A DNA stretch of 60,970 nt from Shinella sp. CPCC 101442. GTDB taxonomy: Bacteria; Pseudomonadota; Alphaproteobacteria; Rhizobiales; Rhizobiaceae. The notes under the pieces were generated by a model. The model ran no database searches and was not told the origin of the DNA. It saw nothing but the letters and a program-made list of their open reading frames with translations. This document shows, one piece after another, positions 1 through 8,801 of the stretch (positions within the stretch are counted from its first letter, which is position 1; every line of letters starts with the position of its first letter). Made by a program: the position numbers and the translations under genes. The DNA lies in the NCBI RefSeq assembly GCF_024704725.1, contig NZ_JALIQS010000017.1:1-60970 (forward strand). The letters are read 5' to 3'.

Positions 1-2
1 AG

Positions 3-59
3 AGCGAGTTCGTCGGCCGCCAGAAGCGCCGCCGCTCTCGTTCGATGGCCGGGTTATAG
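3..59 (+). CDS. Possible C-terminal tail of an upstream gene (partial)
   Basis: An open frame enters from the window edge and ends at a TAG at 57-59. It would encode a short basic tail, SEFVGRQKRRRSRSMAGL. The first codons (agc gag ttc gtc ggc cgc cag aag cgc) have the GC3 bias of neighbouring genes, which is the only support. The opposite strand also reads open here, without a usable start codon. No function can be assigned. Confidence 0.25.
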   Translation, partial: SEFVGRQKRRRSRSMAGL

Positions 60-377
60 GCCCCCCCAACCCAATCCGTCAACACCCGTTTTCATAAAAA
101 ATGAGAAAATCGACAAGTGTCTGATTTTATTATTGGATTTTGAAAGTCAGGTGCGACGTCCACCCGAGATCCCCGCAAAAACTGCGATTCCGCAATTTAA
201 AATCTTGTCCAGGTGGTAAAATTTTTTCGCCGGACCGCATAACGTGCTCTCGGCAGGCCGGAAGACCCTTTCAACCCTTTTCCGGACTTCACCAGCGGGC
301 TATTCAAACGGAAACACACCGCTGGCCGGCCCCGAACATCACGGGCCCTTTTCCTATATATACGTGCGGGCACGATC
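60..377. other. Intergenic region upstream of hrpB
   Basis: About 318 bases without a convincing gene. The part around 90-240 is much richer in A and T than its surroundings and probably holds the hrpB promoter. The short open frames crossing it have poor codon use. No clear Shine-Dalgarno sequence precedes the hrpB ATG, and I see no strong hairpin. Confidence 0.4.
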
Positions 378-2846
378 ATGGCGTCGATATCAGATACTCT
401 GCCGAAGCTGCCGATAACGGACGTCCTGCCGGATCTGGGCGCAGCTCTGTCCGCGGGAGCGCGCGCGGTGCTGTCTGCGCCACCCGGCGCGGGCAAGACG
501 ACGCTGGTGCCGCTTTACCTGCTCGACCAGGCCTGGCGCGGCGATGGCAAGATCATCCTGCTCGAACCGCGGCGGCTCGCGGCGCGCGCGGCAGCGGGGC
601 GCATGGCATCCCTGCTTGGTGAAAAGGTGGGCGAAACGGTCGGCTATCGCATGCGGCTCGACAACCGCGTTTCGTCGAGGACGCGCATCGAGGTGGTGAC
701 CGAGGGTGTCTTTGCCCGGATGATCCTCGACGATCCCGAACTGTCCGGTGTGTCCGCTGTCCTCTTCGACGAATTCCATGAGCGTTCGCTCGATGCGGAT
801 TTCGGACTGGCGCTGGCGCTCGACGTGCAGGCGGCGCTGCGCGAGGATCTGCGGATCGTCGTCATGTCCGCGACGCTCGACGTGGACAGGCTTTGCGCAC
901 TGCTCGACCACCCGCCCGCCATCGTCAGCGCGGGCCGCAGCTATCCCGTGGAAACCCGCTATCAGGACCGACCGACCGGCGAACGCATAGAGGACAGCAT
1001 GGTGCGCGCTATAACAGAGGCGCATCGTGGGGAGGCCGGGTCGATCCTCGCCTTCCTGCCGGGCCAGGCCGAGGTCACCCGCACCGCCGAGCGGCTTGAG
1101 GGCCGGTTCGGGCCGGAGACGACGGTCGTTCCCCTTTACGGTAATCTCAGCCAGAAGGAACAGGACGCGGCCATCCGTCCCGCACTGGCAGGAACGCGCA
1201 AGATCGTTCTGGCGACCTCCATTGCCGAGACGTCGATTACCATCGACGGTGTTCGCATCGTCATCGACAGCGGGCTGCAGCGCCTGCCGGTCTTCGAGGC
1301 GGCGACCGGGATCACGCGGCTGGAAACGGTGCGCGTGTCGCGCGCTTCGGCCGACCAGCGCGCCGGCCGGGCCGGGCGAACGGAACCGGGCATCGCGATC
1401 CGGCTCTGGCATGCCGGCCAGACCGCCGCACTGCCGGCCTTCACGCCACCGCAGATCCTGTCCTCCGATCTCTCCGGCCTGGTGCTCGACCTCGCCCATT
1501 GGGGCGTGACCGATCCGGCGGCGCTCCGCTTCGTCGATCAGCCGCCGGCAGCAGCGATGGAGGAGGCGCGCAACCTTCTGCGCCTGCTTGGTGCGCTCGA
1601 CGCGGATGGAGCGTTGACGCCCGCCGGAAAACGCATCCGCGCGCTCGCCCTGCCGCCCCGGCTTGCGGCGATGATCCTCAACGCCGCCCGGGACGGCGAG
1701 CAGGCGGCGGCCGCCCGGCTTGCGGTGTTGCTCACCGAGCAGGGGCTTGGCGGTTCAGGTATCGACATGGAAGAGCGTTTGCGACGGTTCGCCAACGAGC
1801 GTGGCGAGCGGGCGGATGCGGCGCGGCGGCTTGCCCAGCGCATGGCCGAAGGTTTTGGCACGGCGAAGGCCGCGACCGCCAGCACGCCGGGCGCTCTGCT
1901 GCTGCATGCCTTTCCCGACCGGATCGCCCTGCAACGTGGCGGCCGGGGACGCTTCGTCATGGCGAACGGCCGCGGCGGCGAATTGCCGGAGACGGAGCGA
2001 CTGGCGGGCGCCGACATGATCGTCGTCGCCGATCTCACCGGCCAGGCCGGGCGGCAGCGCATTCTGGCCGCCGCCGAAATCGACCGCGCGACCGTCGAGG
2101 CCGAACTTGCGGACAAGATCGTGCGCGAGGATCAATGCGTCTTCGACCGGGCAAACCGCCAGGTCCGGGCGCGCCGTGTCGTGCGTCTTGGTGCGATGAT
2201 TCTGGAGGAGACGCCGCTCAAGCGCCCGTCCGGGCCGAAGGCGGCTCAGGCATTGGCAGATGGCGTTCGCCAGCTCGGCATCCAGGTTCTGCCGTTTTCC
2301 CGCGAGGCGGCGCAGCTGCGCGACCGCATCGGCTTCCTGCACCGCTCGATCGGCGTGCCGTGGCCGGACACGGCCGACGACGCGCTGCTTGCCGATCTCG
2401 ATACGTGGTTCGTGCCCTTCCAGGAAAACACCCGGGGGATCGACGACATCTCGGCGGCGAGCCTGCATGACGGCCTGATGGCGCTGGTGCCCTATGACAT
2501 GCAGCGCGATATCGGCAAGCTTGTACCCACACATTTCGAGGCGCCGACGGGACAGCGTCATCCGATCCGCTATGATGGCGACGAGCCGGTGCTGGCGATC
2601 CGCGTGCAGGAGCTGTTCGGACTGAAGCAGCATCCCTCCGTTGCCGGCGGGCGGCTGCCGCTGCTGCTCGAACTCGTTTCGCCGGCCCACCGGCCGATCC
2701 AGACGACGCGCGACCTGCCCGGTTTCTGGGCGGGATCCTGGCGGGACGTGCGCGCCGACATGCGCGGACGCTATCCGAAACATCCCTGGCCGGAGGATCC
2801 GGCCGAGGCCATGCCGACGACGCGCGTCAAGCCGCGCGGCACATAG
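378..2846 (+). CDS. hrpB: ATP-dependent helicase HrpB (DEAH-box)
   Basis: An 822-aa superfamily 2 helicase, close to the length of E. coli HrpB. The Walker A motif GAGKT is at about residues 37-41 and the Walker B motif DEFH at 131-134 (the DExH form). The SAT motif follows in VVMSATLD, and motif VI is visible as QRAGRAGRTEPG. The long C-terminal region matches the HrpB-specific domain. In the family this is an RNA-helicase-like ATPase of poorly defined cellular role. The start is the ATG just after an AT-rich stretch; no good ribosome binding site is visible. actS follows after a short gap, so the two may be co-transcribed. Confidence 0.93.
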   Translation: MASISDTLPKLPITDVLPDLGAALSAGARAVLSAPPGAGKTTLVPLYLLDQAWRGDGKIILLEPRRLAARAAAGRMASLLGEKVGETVGYRMRLDNRVSSRTRIEVVTEGVFARMILDDPELSGVSAVLFDEFHERSLDADFGLALALDVQAALREDLRIVVMSATLDVDRLCALLDHPPAIVSAGRSYPVETRYQDRPTGERIEDSMVRAITEAHRGEAGSILAFLPGQAEVTRTAERLEGRFGPETTVVPLYGNLSQKEQDAAIRPALAGTRKIVLATSIAETSITIDGVRIVIDSGLQRLPVFEAATGITRLETVRVSRASADQRAGRAGRTEPGIAIRLWHAGQTAALPAFTPPQILSSDLSGLVLDLAHWGVTDPAALRFVDQPPAAAMEEARNLLRLLGALDADGALTPAGKRIRALALPPRLAAMILNAARDGEQAAAARLAVLLTEQGLGGSGIDMEERLRRFANERGERADAARRLAQRMAEGFGTAKAATASTPGALLLHAFPDRIALQRGGRGRFVMANGRGGELPETERLAGADMIVVADLTGQAGRQRILAAAEIDRATVEAELADKIVREDQCVFDRANRQVRARRVVRLGAMILEETPLKRPSGPKAAQALADGVRQLGIQVLPFSREAAQLRDRIGFLHRSIGVPWPDTADDALLADLDTWFVPFQENTRGIDDISAASLHDGLMALVPYDMQRDIGKLVPTHFEAPTGQRHPIRYDGDEPVLAIRVQELFGLKQHPSVAGGRLPLLLELVSPAHRPIQTTRDLPGFWAGSWRDVRADMRGRYPKHPWPEDPAEAMPTTRVKPRGT

Positions 2847-2868
2847 AGACAGAACGGAAGGACCGGGA

Positions 2869-4170
2869 ATGACAGGCTATCAGGATATCGACTTCCAGGG
2901 CTCCGGCCGGCGGCTGCGCCTTGAAACGCTCATTCGCCTAAGATGGCTGGCCGTTGCCGGCCAGTCGATCAGCGTCATCGTCGTCGCATTCTGGCTGAAG
3001 TTCCCGTTGCCACTCCTGCCGGCGGCGGTGCTGATCGCGCTGCTTGCGGCGGTGAACTTCTTTCTTGCCGTGCGCTTTGCGCCGGCGCACCGGCTGACGC
3101 CGGCTTCGGCCTTCACGCTGCTTGCCTTCGATCTCTGCCAGCTGATGGCGCTGCTTTTCATAACCGGCGGCCTCGCCAATCCCTTCGCGCCGCTCGTCTG
3201 CGTGCCCGTCATCATCTCCTCGTCGCTGCAGCCGATCCGCTTCAGCCTGACGCTGGGCGGTCTTGCCGTCGCCGGCATCACCGCACTTGCCTTCACGCCG
3301 TTCCAGCTCCCCTGGTTTCCCGGAACCGTGCTCGTCGTACCGCCGATCCTGACGGCCGGCTTCTGGTTCGCCATCGTTTCCACCACGGCCTTCGCCGCCT
3401 TCTATTCCTACAGGGTGTCGCAGGAAGCCATCGAGCTTTCGGACGCGCTGGCGGCGACCGAGCTCATCCTCCAGCGCGAAAAGCACCTGTCGCAGCTCGA
3501 TGGCCTTGCCGCCGCCGCCGCCCATGAGCTCGGCACGCCGCTCGCCACGATCAGCGTCGTCGCGCGCGAAATGGAGCGCGAACTCGGCACGGACGACCGC
3601 TTCAAGGAAGACGTGCAGCTTCTGCGCAGCCAGAGCGAACGCTGCCGTGACATCCTGCGCCGGCTGACGACGCTATCGACGGAAGACGAGGCGCATATGC
3701 GCATCCTGCCGCTTTCCTCGCTGATGGAGGAGGTTTTGGCGCCGCATCGCGAATTCGGCATCAAGCTCAACCTCGTCGAAAATGGCGAGCGCGCAGGCGA
3801 GCCCGTCGGCAACCGCAATCCCGGCATTCTCTACGGCCTCGGCAACCTCCTGGAAAACGCCGTGGACCACGCACGCGAGGACGTCACCGTCACCGTCGGC
3901 CACACGCAGGACCGGGTGACGATCGTCATCGAGGACGACGGCGACGGGTATGCCGCGGATATTCTCCAGCGCATCGGCGATCCCTATGTCACCAAACGAC
4001 AGAAGGACGAGCGGGCGGGCGGGCTCGGGCTCGGACTGTTCATCGCAAAAACGCTGCTGGAGCGTTCCGGCGCCAAATTGACCTTCGGCAACCGCACCGG
4101 CGACCAGCCGGGCGCGCGCGTGTCGGTCGATTGGCCGCGGGCCCGCATGGAGGCCAAGGGCGCAAAATGA
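2869..4170 (+). CDS. actS: Redox-responsive sensor histidine kinase ActS/RegB
   Basis: A 433-aa membrane kinase of the RegB/PrrB/ActS family. About six hydrophobic segments fill residues 25-182. Within them lies the family hallmark GGLANPF (about 100-106), known in RegB as the quinone-sensing motif. The H-box AAAAHELGTPLATI carries the phospho-accepting His at about residue 219. The conserved redox-active cysteine of the family appears as SERCRDIL near residue 259. An HATPase domain with LLENAVDHA and GLGLGLFIAKTLL follows. The ATG at 2869 follows AGAACGGAAGGACCGGGA; reading further upstream would run into hrpB in another frame. It works with the response regulator just downstream, typically controlling carbon, nitrogen, respiratory or acid-tolerance genes according to redox state. 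Confidence 0.94.
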   Translation: MTGYQDIDFQGSGRRLRLETLIRLRWLAVAGQSISVIVVAFWLKFPLPLLPAAVLIALLAAVNFFLAVRFAPAHRLTPASAFTLLAFDLCQLMALLFITGGLANPFAPLVCVPVIISSSLQPIRFSLTLGGLAVAGITALAFTPFQLPWFPGTVLVVPPILTAGFWFAIVSTTAFAAFYSYRVSQEAIELSDALAATELILQREKHLSQLDGLAAAAAHELGTPLATISVVAREMERELGTDDRFKEDVQLLRSQSERCRDILRRLTTLSTEDEAHMRILPLSSLMEEVLAPHREFGIKLNLVENGERAGEPVGNRNPGILYGLGNLLENAVDHAREDVTVTVGHTQDRVTIVIEDDGDGYAADILQRIGDPYVTKRQKDERAGGLGLGLFIAKTLLERSGAKLTFGNRTGDQPGARVSVDWPRARMEAKGAK

Positions 4171-4247
4171 CTTTACCGGCGCACCCTTAGGGGTGATAAG
4201 CTGATCCCGATCAAGAATGGACCAAATCCGCGACGGAAGACGAGACA

Positions 4248-4817
4248 ATGGCAGAAAACACCGAACCGCAGATGGCACCCGACGATATCGGGCCGGACCC
4301 CTCGCTTCTTCTCGTCGATGACGACGCGCCGTTCCTCCGCCGTCTTGCGCGCGCCATGGAAACGCGCGGTTTTGCCGTCGATACCGCCGAGTCGGTCGCC
4401 GAGGGTATTGCCAAGGCCAAGACGAACCCGCCGAAATATGCCGTGGTCGATCTTCGCCTCGGCGACGGCAGCGGCCTCGACGTGATCTCCGCCATCCGCC
4501 AGCGCCGCGACGACACGCGCATCATCATGCTGACCGGCTACGGCAACATCGCCACCGCCGTGAACGCGGTGAAGCTCGGCGCCGTCGATTACCTCGCCAA
4601 GCCCGCCGACGCCGACGACATCTTTGCCGCGCTGACGCAGCGCCCCGGCGAAAAGGTCGAGCTGCCCGAGAACCCGATGTCGGCGGATCGCGTGCGCTGG
4701 GAACATATCCAGCGCGTCTATGAAATCTGCGACCGCAATGTTTCCGAGACGGCCCGCCGCCTCAACATGCACCGCCGCACGCTACAGCGCATTCTGGCGA
4801 AGCGCGCGCCGAAGTAA
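4248..4817 (+). CDS. actR: Response regulator ActR/RegA
   Basis: A 189-aa two-domain regulator. The receiver domain has the acidic cluster VDDD near residue 23, the phosphorylated Asp in AVVDLRLGDGSG near residue 68, and the Lys in YLAKPADADD. The C-terminal 45 residues form a Fis-type helix-turn-helix (SETARRLNMHRRTLQRIL), nearly invariant in the RegA/PrrA/ActR family. It lies 77 bases after actS, the standard pairing. The gene ends two bases before the convergent mmcB stop, with no clear terminator between them. Confidence 0.95.
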   Translation: MAENTEPQMAPDDIGPDPSLLLVDDDAPFLRRLARAMETRGFAVDTAESVAEGIAKAKTNPPKYAVVDLRLGDGSGLDVISAIRQRRDDTRIIMLTGYGNIATAVNAVKLGAVDYLAKPADADDIFAALTQRPGEKVELPENPMSADRVRWEHIQRVYEICDRNVSETARRLNMHRRTLQRILAKRAPK

Positions 4818-4819
4818 AA

Positions 4820-5350
4820 CTAGGCAGGCTCGTCGCGCCGTCCCGAGACGATGGCGGAGATATCCGGCCCGTCGCGCTTGGAATCCATCGCAAATTCCGC
4901 CAGCAGCAGCCGGCCCGCGGCAACGCGGGCGAAGGCGAAGGTGACGGCCTTGCGTGTCGGGGCGGCCAGCTTGTGTTCCGGCGCTTCGCGCAGCATATGC
5001 GCGCCGTAGCCGTCCGAAAGGATCAGGCCGCATTCTTCCGGGAAGATATCGAGCGGCACATCCTTGTGCGTGGCGAAGAACAGCCGGTCGCAATGGCGGC
5101 GGTAATTCGGCCATTTACGGTCGACGCGAAAATCCTCGATCGAGGTCTTGATCTCAACGATCCAGATCTCGCCCTTGTCCGACAGACTGATGAGATCGGC
5201 GCGCCGGCCGCTCGCCAGCGTCAGCTCCGGCATCACGGCATGGCGCATCTCCATGAGCATGCGCTGCACGCCGCGGCGCACCATCATGGCACGGTCGGAC
5301 TGCCGCCCGTCGAGCAGCGGATTGTCGTTGTGAATGGAAACGATCGTCAT
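4820..5350 (-). CDS. mmcB: MmcB family DNA repair protein
   Basis: About 176 aa from the ATG at 5350, which is preceded by GAGG nine bases upstream on the minus strand; an in-frame ATG eight codons earlier lacks that spacing. The protein contains DGRQSDRAMMVRRGVQRML and a PD-(D/E)xK-like core: LASGRRADLISLSDKGEIWIVEIKTS gives the D...ExK residues of a restriction-endonuclease-like fold. This is the MmcB family, first described in Caulobacter as an SOS-induced DNA-damage protein. Substrate and biochemical activity are not shown by the sequence. Confidence 0.85.
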   Translation of the reverse strand: MTIVSIHNDNPLLDGRQSDRAMMVRRGVQRMLMEMRHAVMPELTLASGRRADLISLSDKGEIWIVEIKTSIEDFRVDRKWPNYRRHCDRLFFATHKDVPLDIFPEECGLILSDGYGAHMLREAPEHKLAAPTRKAVTFAFARVAAGRLLLAEFAMDSKRDGPDISAIVSGRRDEPA

Positions 5351-5735
5351 CGGTTCAAACCTCGCGAATCGCATTCTAACCGCGAATCATGCGGATTCGA
5401 TCCGGCAATGCCGGAAACGTTAAGACAGCGGGCAAAACTGCGGCGAGAAAAAGGTTCTATTAACTGCGCGAAACTGTTCTTGTGCGGCTTGGGCACTCTC
5501 GGCCGCAAGGCCATTGAACGGCGCGGCGCGGCGTGCTTGGCATGATCCGGGCGCGGTGAAAGCGGCGGGACACCGGCATTGTTGTTGCAAAAAAACAATC
5601 CGGCAGCTTTTTGCTTTGGCCGAAGCCCATGCCGCAGCGCACACACTTGCATTGACTGGTTTAATCGAAAATAAACCATAATCGATGAAAGTTCCCGCGT
5701 CCCGGAACTTCTTAATTCCTTTACAAGAGAATCTC
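5351..5735. promoter_or_regulatory. Divergent intergenic region with a candidate promoter for the L,D-transpeptidase gene
   Basis: No gene is supported in these 385 bases between the divergent mmcB and L,D-transpeptidase genes. Near the right end a candidate -35 TTGACT (5652-5657) and -10 CATAAT (5677-5682) are separated by 19 bases. The spacer carries an inverted repeat, GGTTTA (5658-5663) and TAAACC (5672-5677), which could be an operator. This is a motif-level inference only. Confidence 0.35.
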
Positions 5736-6398
5736 ATGCGCTTCCGCAATGCCCTCCTCCTGTGCGGCCTCGCAGCAGCCGTCACGCTCGCTGGTTGCTC
5801 CTCGTCTTCGACCTCCCTTCCGGGCGAGAAGGTGGCGACCAATGCTATCTTCACGTCGGATTATGGCGCCGTCGAAGATAATGGCTATGCCCTGCCGGCA
5901 ATCCCGATCAGCAAGGTGAACACCAAGTTCCACCGCCAGATCGTCGACTACGCCACCAGCGAAAAGCCCGGCACGATCGTCGTGAACACGCCGAACCGCT
6001 TCCTTTATTATGTGCTGCCCGGCGGCAAGGCCGTGCGCTACGGCATCGGCGTCGGCAAGTCCGGCTTCGCATGGAAGGGTGAGGCCTATATCGCCTGGAA
6101 GCAGGAATGGCCGAACTGGCATCCGCCGCAGGAAATGGCCGACCGCAAGCCGGAAGTTGCTCGCTACGTCAAGGACGGCATGGGTCCGGGCCTGAAGAAC
6201 CCGCTCGGCGCCCGCGCGATGTATCTCTTCAACGAGAAGGGCCAGGACACGCTGTTCCGCCTGCACGGCACGCCGGAATGGGCCTCCATCGGCACGGCCG
6301 CCTCGTCGGGCTGCATTCGCCTGATGAACCAGGACATTATCGATCTCTACAGCCGCGTCCGTCCCGGCAAGGGCGCCCGCGTCGTCGTGCAGCAGTAA
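5736..6398 (+). CDS. L,D-transpeptidase (YkuD) lipoprotein
   Basis: A 220-aa exported enzyme. The N-terminus is a lipoprotein signal peptide ending in LAGC, so Cys21 would be lipidated. The YkuD catalytic domain has the expected HGTPEWASIGTAASSGCIRL, including the catalytic Cys in SGCIR and the upstream His. The family makes 3-3 peptidoglycan cross-links or attaches outer-membrane proteins to peptidoglycan. Rhizobiales have many paralogues and rely on L,D-cross-links for polar growth. The start at 5736 is supported by AAGAGA six to ten bases upstream and by the signal peptide; an earlier in-frame ATG at 5685 would bury the signal peptide. A strong terminator follows. Confidence 0.9.
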   Translation: MRFRNALLLCGLAAAVTLAGCSSSSTSLPGEKVATNAIFTSDYGAVEDNGYALPAIPISKVNTKFHRQIVDYATSEKPGTIVVNTPNRFLYYVLPGGKAVRYGIGVGKSGFAWKGEAYIAWKQEWPNWHPPQEMADRKPEVARYVKDGMGPGLKNPLGARAMYLFNEKGQDTLFRLHGTPEWASIGTAASSGCIRLMNQDIIDLYSRVRPGKGARVVVQQ

Positions 6399-6420
6399 GC
6401 AAACGACACTCTCTTCATAA

Positions 6421-6452
6421 AGAAGCCGCCGGAGCGATCCGGCGGCTTCTTT
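6421..6452 (+). terminator. Rho-independent terminator after the L,D-transpeptidase gene
   Basis: A perfect 13-base stem, AGAAGCCGCCGGA (6421-6433) with TCCGGCGGCTTCT (6438-6450), has a GCGA tetraloop and a short T run after it. It sits 22 bases past the stop codon. It may also serve the converging glcB transcript. Confidence 0.85.
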
Positions 6453-6506
6453 CGTTCTGCGCTTTGGAAAGCGCAAGGCGGTCGAACCGCCTTGCCGCAA
6501 GACAAA

Positions 6507-8675
6507 TCAGGCGCCGGCGGCCTTCAGCTCGAGGCGGCGGCGGTGCAGGACCGGCTCGGTATAGCCGTTCGGCTGCGCACGGCCCTTCAGCACGAGTTCG
6601 ACGGCGGCCTGGAAGGCGATCGAGCCGTCGAAATTGCCTGCCATCGGGCGATAGAGCGAATCGCCGGCATTCTGCCCGTCGACGACGGCGGCCATGCGCT
6701 TCATCGTTTCGAGGATCTGCGCCTCGGTGATGACGCCGTGGTGCAGCCAGTTGGCGAGGTGCTGGGCGGAGATGCGCAGCGTCGCGCGGTCCTCCATCAG
6801 GCCGACATCGTTGATGTCGGGAACCTTCGAGCAGCCGACGCCCTGGTCGATCCAGCGCACGACATAGCCCAGGATGCCCTGCGCATTGTTGTCGAGTTCG
6901 CGCTGGATCTCCTCCGACGTCCAGTTCGGGCGCACCGCGACCGGGACGGAGAGGATATCGGTGAGCTTTGCCCGCGGGCGCGAGCGCAGCGCCGCCTGCA
7001 CCTCGGCGACATTGACCTTGTGATAGTGGGTCGCGTGCAGCGTGGCGGCCGTCGGCGAGGGCACCCAGGCGGTGTTGGCACCGGCCTTGGGATGGGCGAT
7101 CTTCTGCTCCAGCATGGCGGCCATCAGGTCCGGCATGGCCCACATGCCCTTGCCGATCTGCGCATGGCCGGACAGGCCGCATTCCAGGCCGATATCGACG
7201 TTCCAGTTCTCATAGGCGGATATCCAGGCGGCCTGCTTCATGTCGCCCTTGCGGATCATCGGACCCGCTTCCATCGAGGTGTGGATCTCGTCGCCCGTAC
7301 GGTCGAGGAAGCCGGTATTGATGAAGACGACACGCTCCTTCGCGGCGCGGATCGCCTCCTTGAGATTGACCGTCGTGCGGCGTTCCTCGTCCATGATGCC
7401 CATCTTCATGGTGTTCTCCGCCATGCCGACGGCGGCCTCGGCGCGGCCGAACAGTTTTGAAGCGAAAGCAACCTCTTCCGGGCCATGCATCTTCGGCTTG
7501 ACGACATACATCGAACCGGCCGGCGAATTCTGGCGGCGGCCGTTGACGCCGACATCGTGCAGCGCGATCAGCGCCGTCACCATGGCGTCCATGATGCCCT
7601 CGGGCACCTCGTTGCCGTTGCGGTCGCGGATCGCCGGATTGGTCATGAGGTGACCGACATTGCGCACCAGCATCAGCGAGCGGGCGCGCAGCGAGCCGGC
7701 CGAACCATCCGGCGCGGTGTAGGCGCGGTCCGGGTTGAGGCGGCGCGTGATGGTCTTGCCGCCCTTGGCAACCTCTTCGGACAGATCGCCCTTCATAAGG
7801 CCGAGCCAATTGCGGTAGACGACGACCTTGTCCTCGGCATCGACGGCGGCGACGGAGTCTTCGCAGTCCATGATCGTGGTCAGCGCCGATTCGATGATCA
7901 GGTCGGAAATATGCGCCGCATCGTCCTTACCGGTCGGCGTCGTGGCATCGATGCGGATCTCGATATGCAGGCCATTGTTGCGCAGGAGGACGCTCGTCGG
8001 CGTAGCCGTCTCGCCGAGATAGCCGGCGAACTTCCTTTCATCCGCAAGACCGGTCTTGCCGCCACCGACAAGCGCGACGACGAGTTTGCCGCCCTCGACG
8101 GACAGACCAGCCGCATCGCGCCAGGATGCGCCGGAAAGCGGTGCCGCATCGTCGAGGAAGCCGCGCGCCCAGGCGATGACCTTGGCGCCACGAACGGGAT
8201 TGTAACCCTTGCCCTTTTCCGCGCCGTCGGTTTCGGCAATCGCGTCCGTGCCGTAGAGCGCATCGTAGAGGGAACCCCAGCGCGCATTGGCGGCGTTCAG
8301 CGCATAACGCGCATTCATGACGGGAACCACGAGCTGCGGGCCGGCGAGGCTGGCGATCTCCGGATCGACATTGTCGGTCGTCACCTTGACGTCGCCGCCC
8401 TCGGGCAGGAGATAGCCGATCTCGCGCAGGAACGCCTCATAGGCCGCCATATCGACCGGCGCGCCGTTTGCGCGATACCAGGCGTCGAGCTTTTCCTGCA
8501 GGGCGTCGCGCTTGGCAAGCAGAGCGCGGTTTTCGGGTGCCAGTTCATGCACGATGGCGGAGAAATCGGTAAAATAGCGGTCCGCATCCACGCCCGTGCC
8601 GGGAAGAGCCTCCTTGACGAGGAAATCGTAAAGGGCGCTGTCGATCGAAAGACCGGCTTTTTCGGTATAAGTCAT
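6507..8675 (-). CDS. glcB: Malate synthase G
   Basis: A 722-aa enzyme matching the single-chain malate synthase G length. It condenses glyoxylate with acetyl-CoA to give malate in the glyoxylate bypass. Diagnostic stretches are [41 protein letters not shown] read in parts, [21 protein letters not shown] and [24 protein letters not shown]. The start is taken at the ATG at 8675 ([18 protein letters not shown]) because the family begins there and a GGAG lies upstream; a longer reading to 8744 adds 23 unrelated residues. No isocitrate lyase gene is in the window. With pckA at 23.6-25.2 kb it points to growth on acetate or other gluconeogenic carbon. Confidence 0.95.
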   Translation of the reverse strand: MTYTEKAGLSIDSALYDFLVKEALPGTGVDADRYFTDFSAIVHELAPENRALLAKRDALQEKLDAWYRANGAPVDMAAYEAFLREIGYLLPEGGDVKVTTDNVDPEIASLAGPQLVVPVMNARYALNAANARWGSLYDALYGTDAIAETDGAEKGKGYNPVRGAKVIAWARGFLDDAAPLSGASWRDAAGLSVEGGKLVVALVGGGKTGLADERKFAGYLGETATPTSVLLRNNGLHIEIRIDATTPTGKDDAAHISDLIIESALTTIMDCEDSVAAVDAEDKVVVYRNWLGLMKGDLSEEVAKGGKTITRRLNPDRAYTAPDGSAGSLRARSLMLVRNVGHLMTNPAIRDRNGNEVPEGIMDAMVTALIALHDVGVNGRRQNSPAGSMYVVKPKMHGPEEVAFASKLFGRAEAAVGMAENTMKMGIMDEERRTTVNLKEAIRAAKERVVFINTGFLDRTGDEIHTSMEAGPMIRKGDMKQAAWISAYENWNVDIGLECGLSGHAQIGKGMWAMPDLMAAMLEQKIAHPKAGANTAWVPSPTAATLHATHYHKVNVAEVQAALRSRPRAKLTDILSVPVAVRPNWTSEEIQRELDNNAQGILGYVVRWIDQGVGCSKVPDINDVGLMEDRATLRISAQHLANWLHHGVITEAQILETMKRMAAVVDGQNAGDSLYRPMAGNFDGSIAFQAAVELVLKGRAQPNGYTEPVLHRRRLELKAAGA

Positions 8676-8773
8676 CTGAAAAGGCTCCGAATGGCGGGAC
8701 AATGGGGGAGTATCCCGAATGGTCCCACTTTCCGGAGCTTTCATTCATAGTCAATTCGGCAATAGCATAAAGA

Positions 8774-8796
8774 ATTTATTCCACTCGGGAATAAAT
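8774..8796. promoter_or_regulatory. Perfect inverted repeat between glcB and hyuA-like gene
   Basis: ATTTATTCC (8774-8782) and GGAATAAAT (8788-8796) form a perfect 9-base inverted repeat around ACTCG. It lies about 100 bases upstream of the glcB start and just past the stop codon of the upstream minus-strand gene. It could be an operator for glcB or a weak AT-rich terminator for the hydantoinase-like gene, since TTCTTT follows on the minus strand. The sequence does not decide between these. Confidence 0.45.
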
Positions 8797-8801
8797 CCTA
8801 C

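Noticed and set aside
1..60. A minus-strand coding start at the left edge
   Set aside because: The frame reading HRTRAAALLAADELA has good codons but no start codon after its upstream stop, so the plus-strand tail was kept at low confidence instead.
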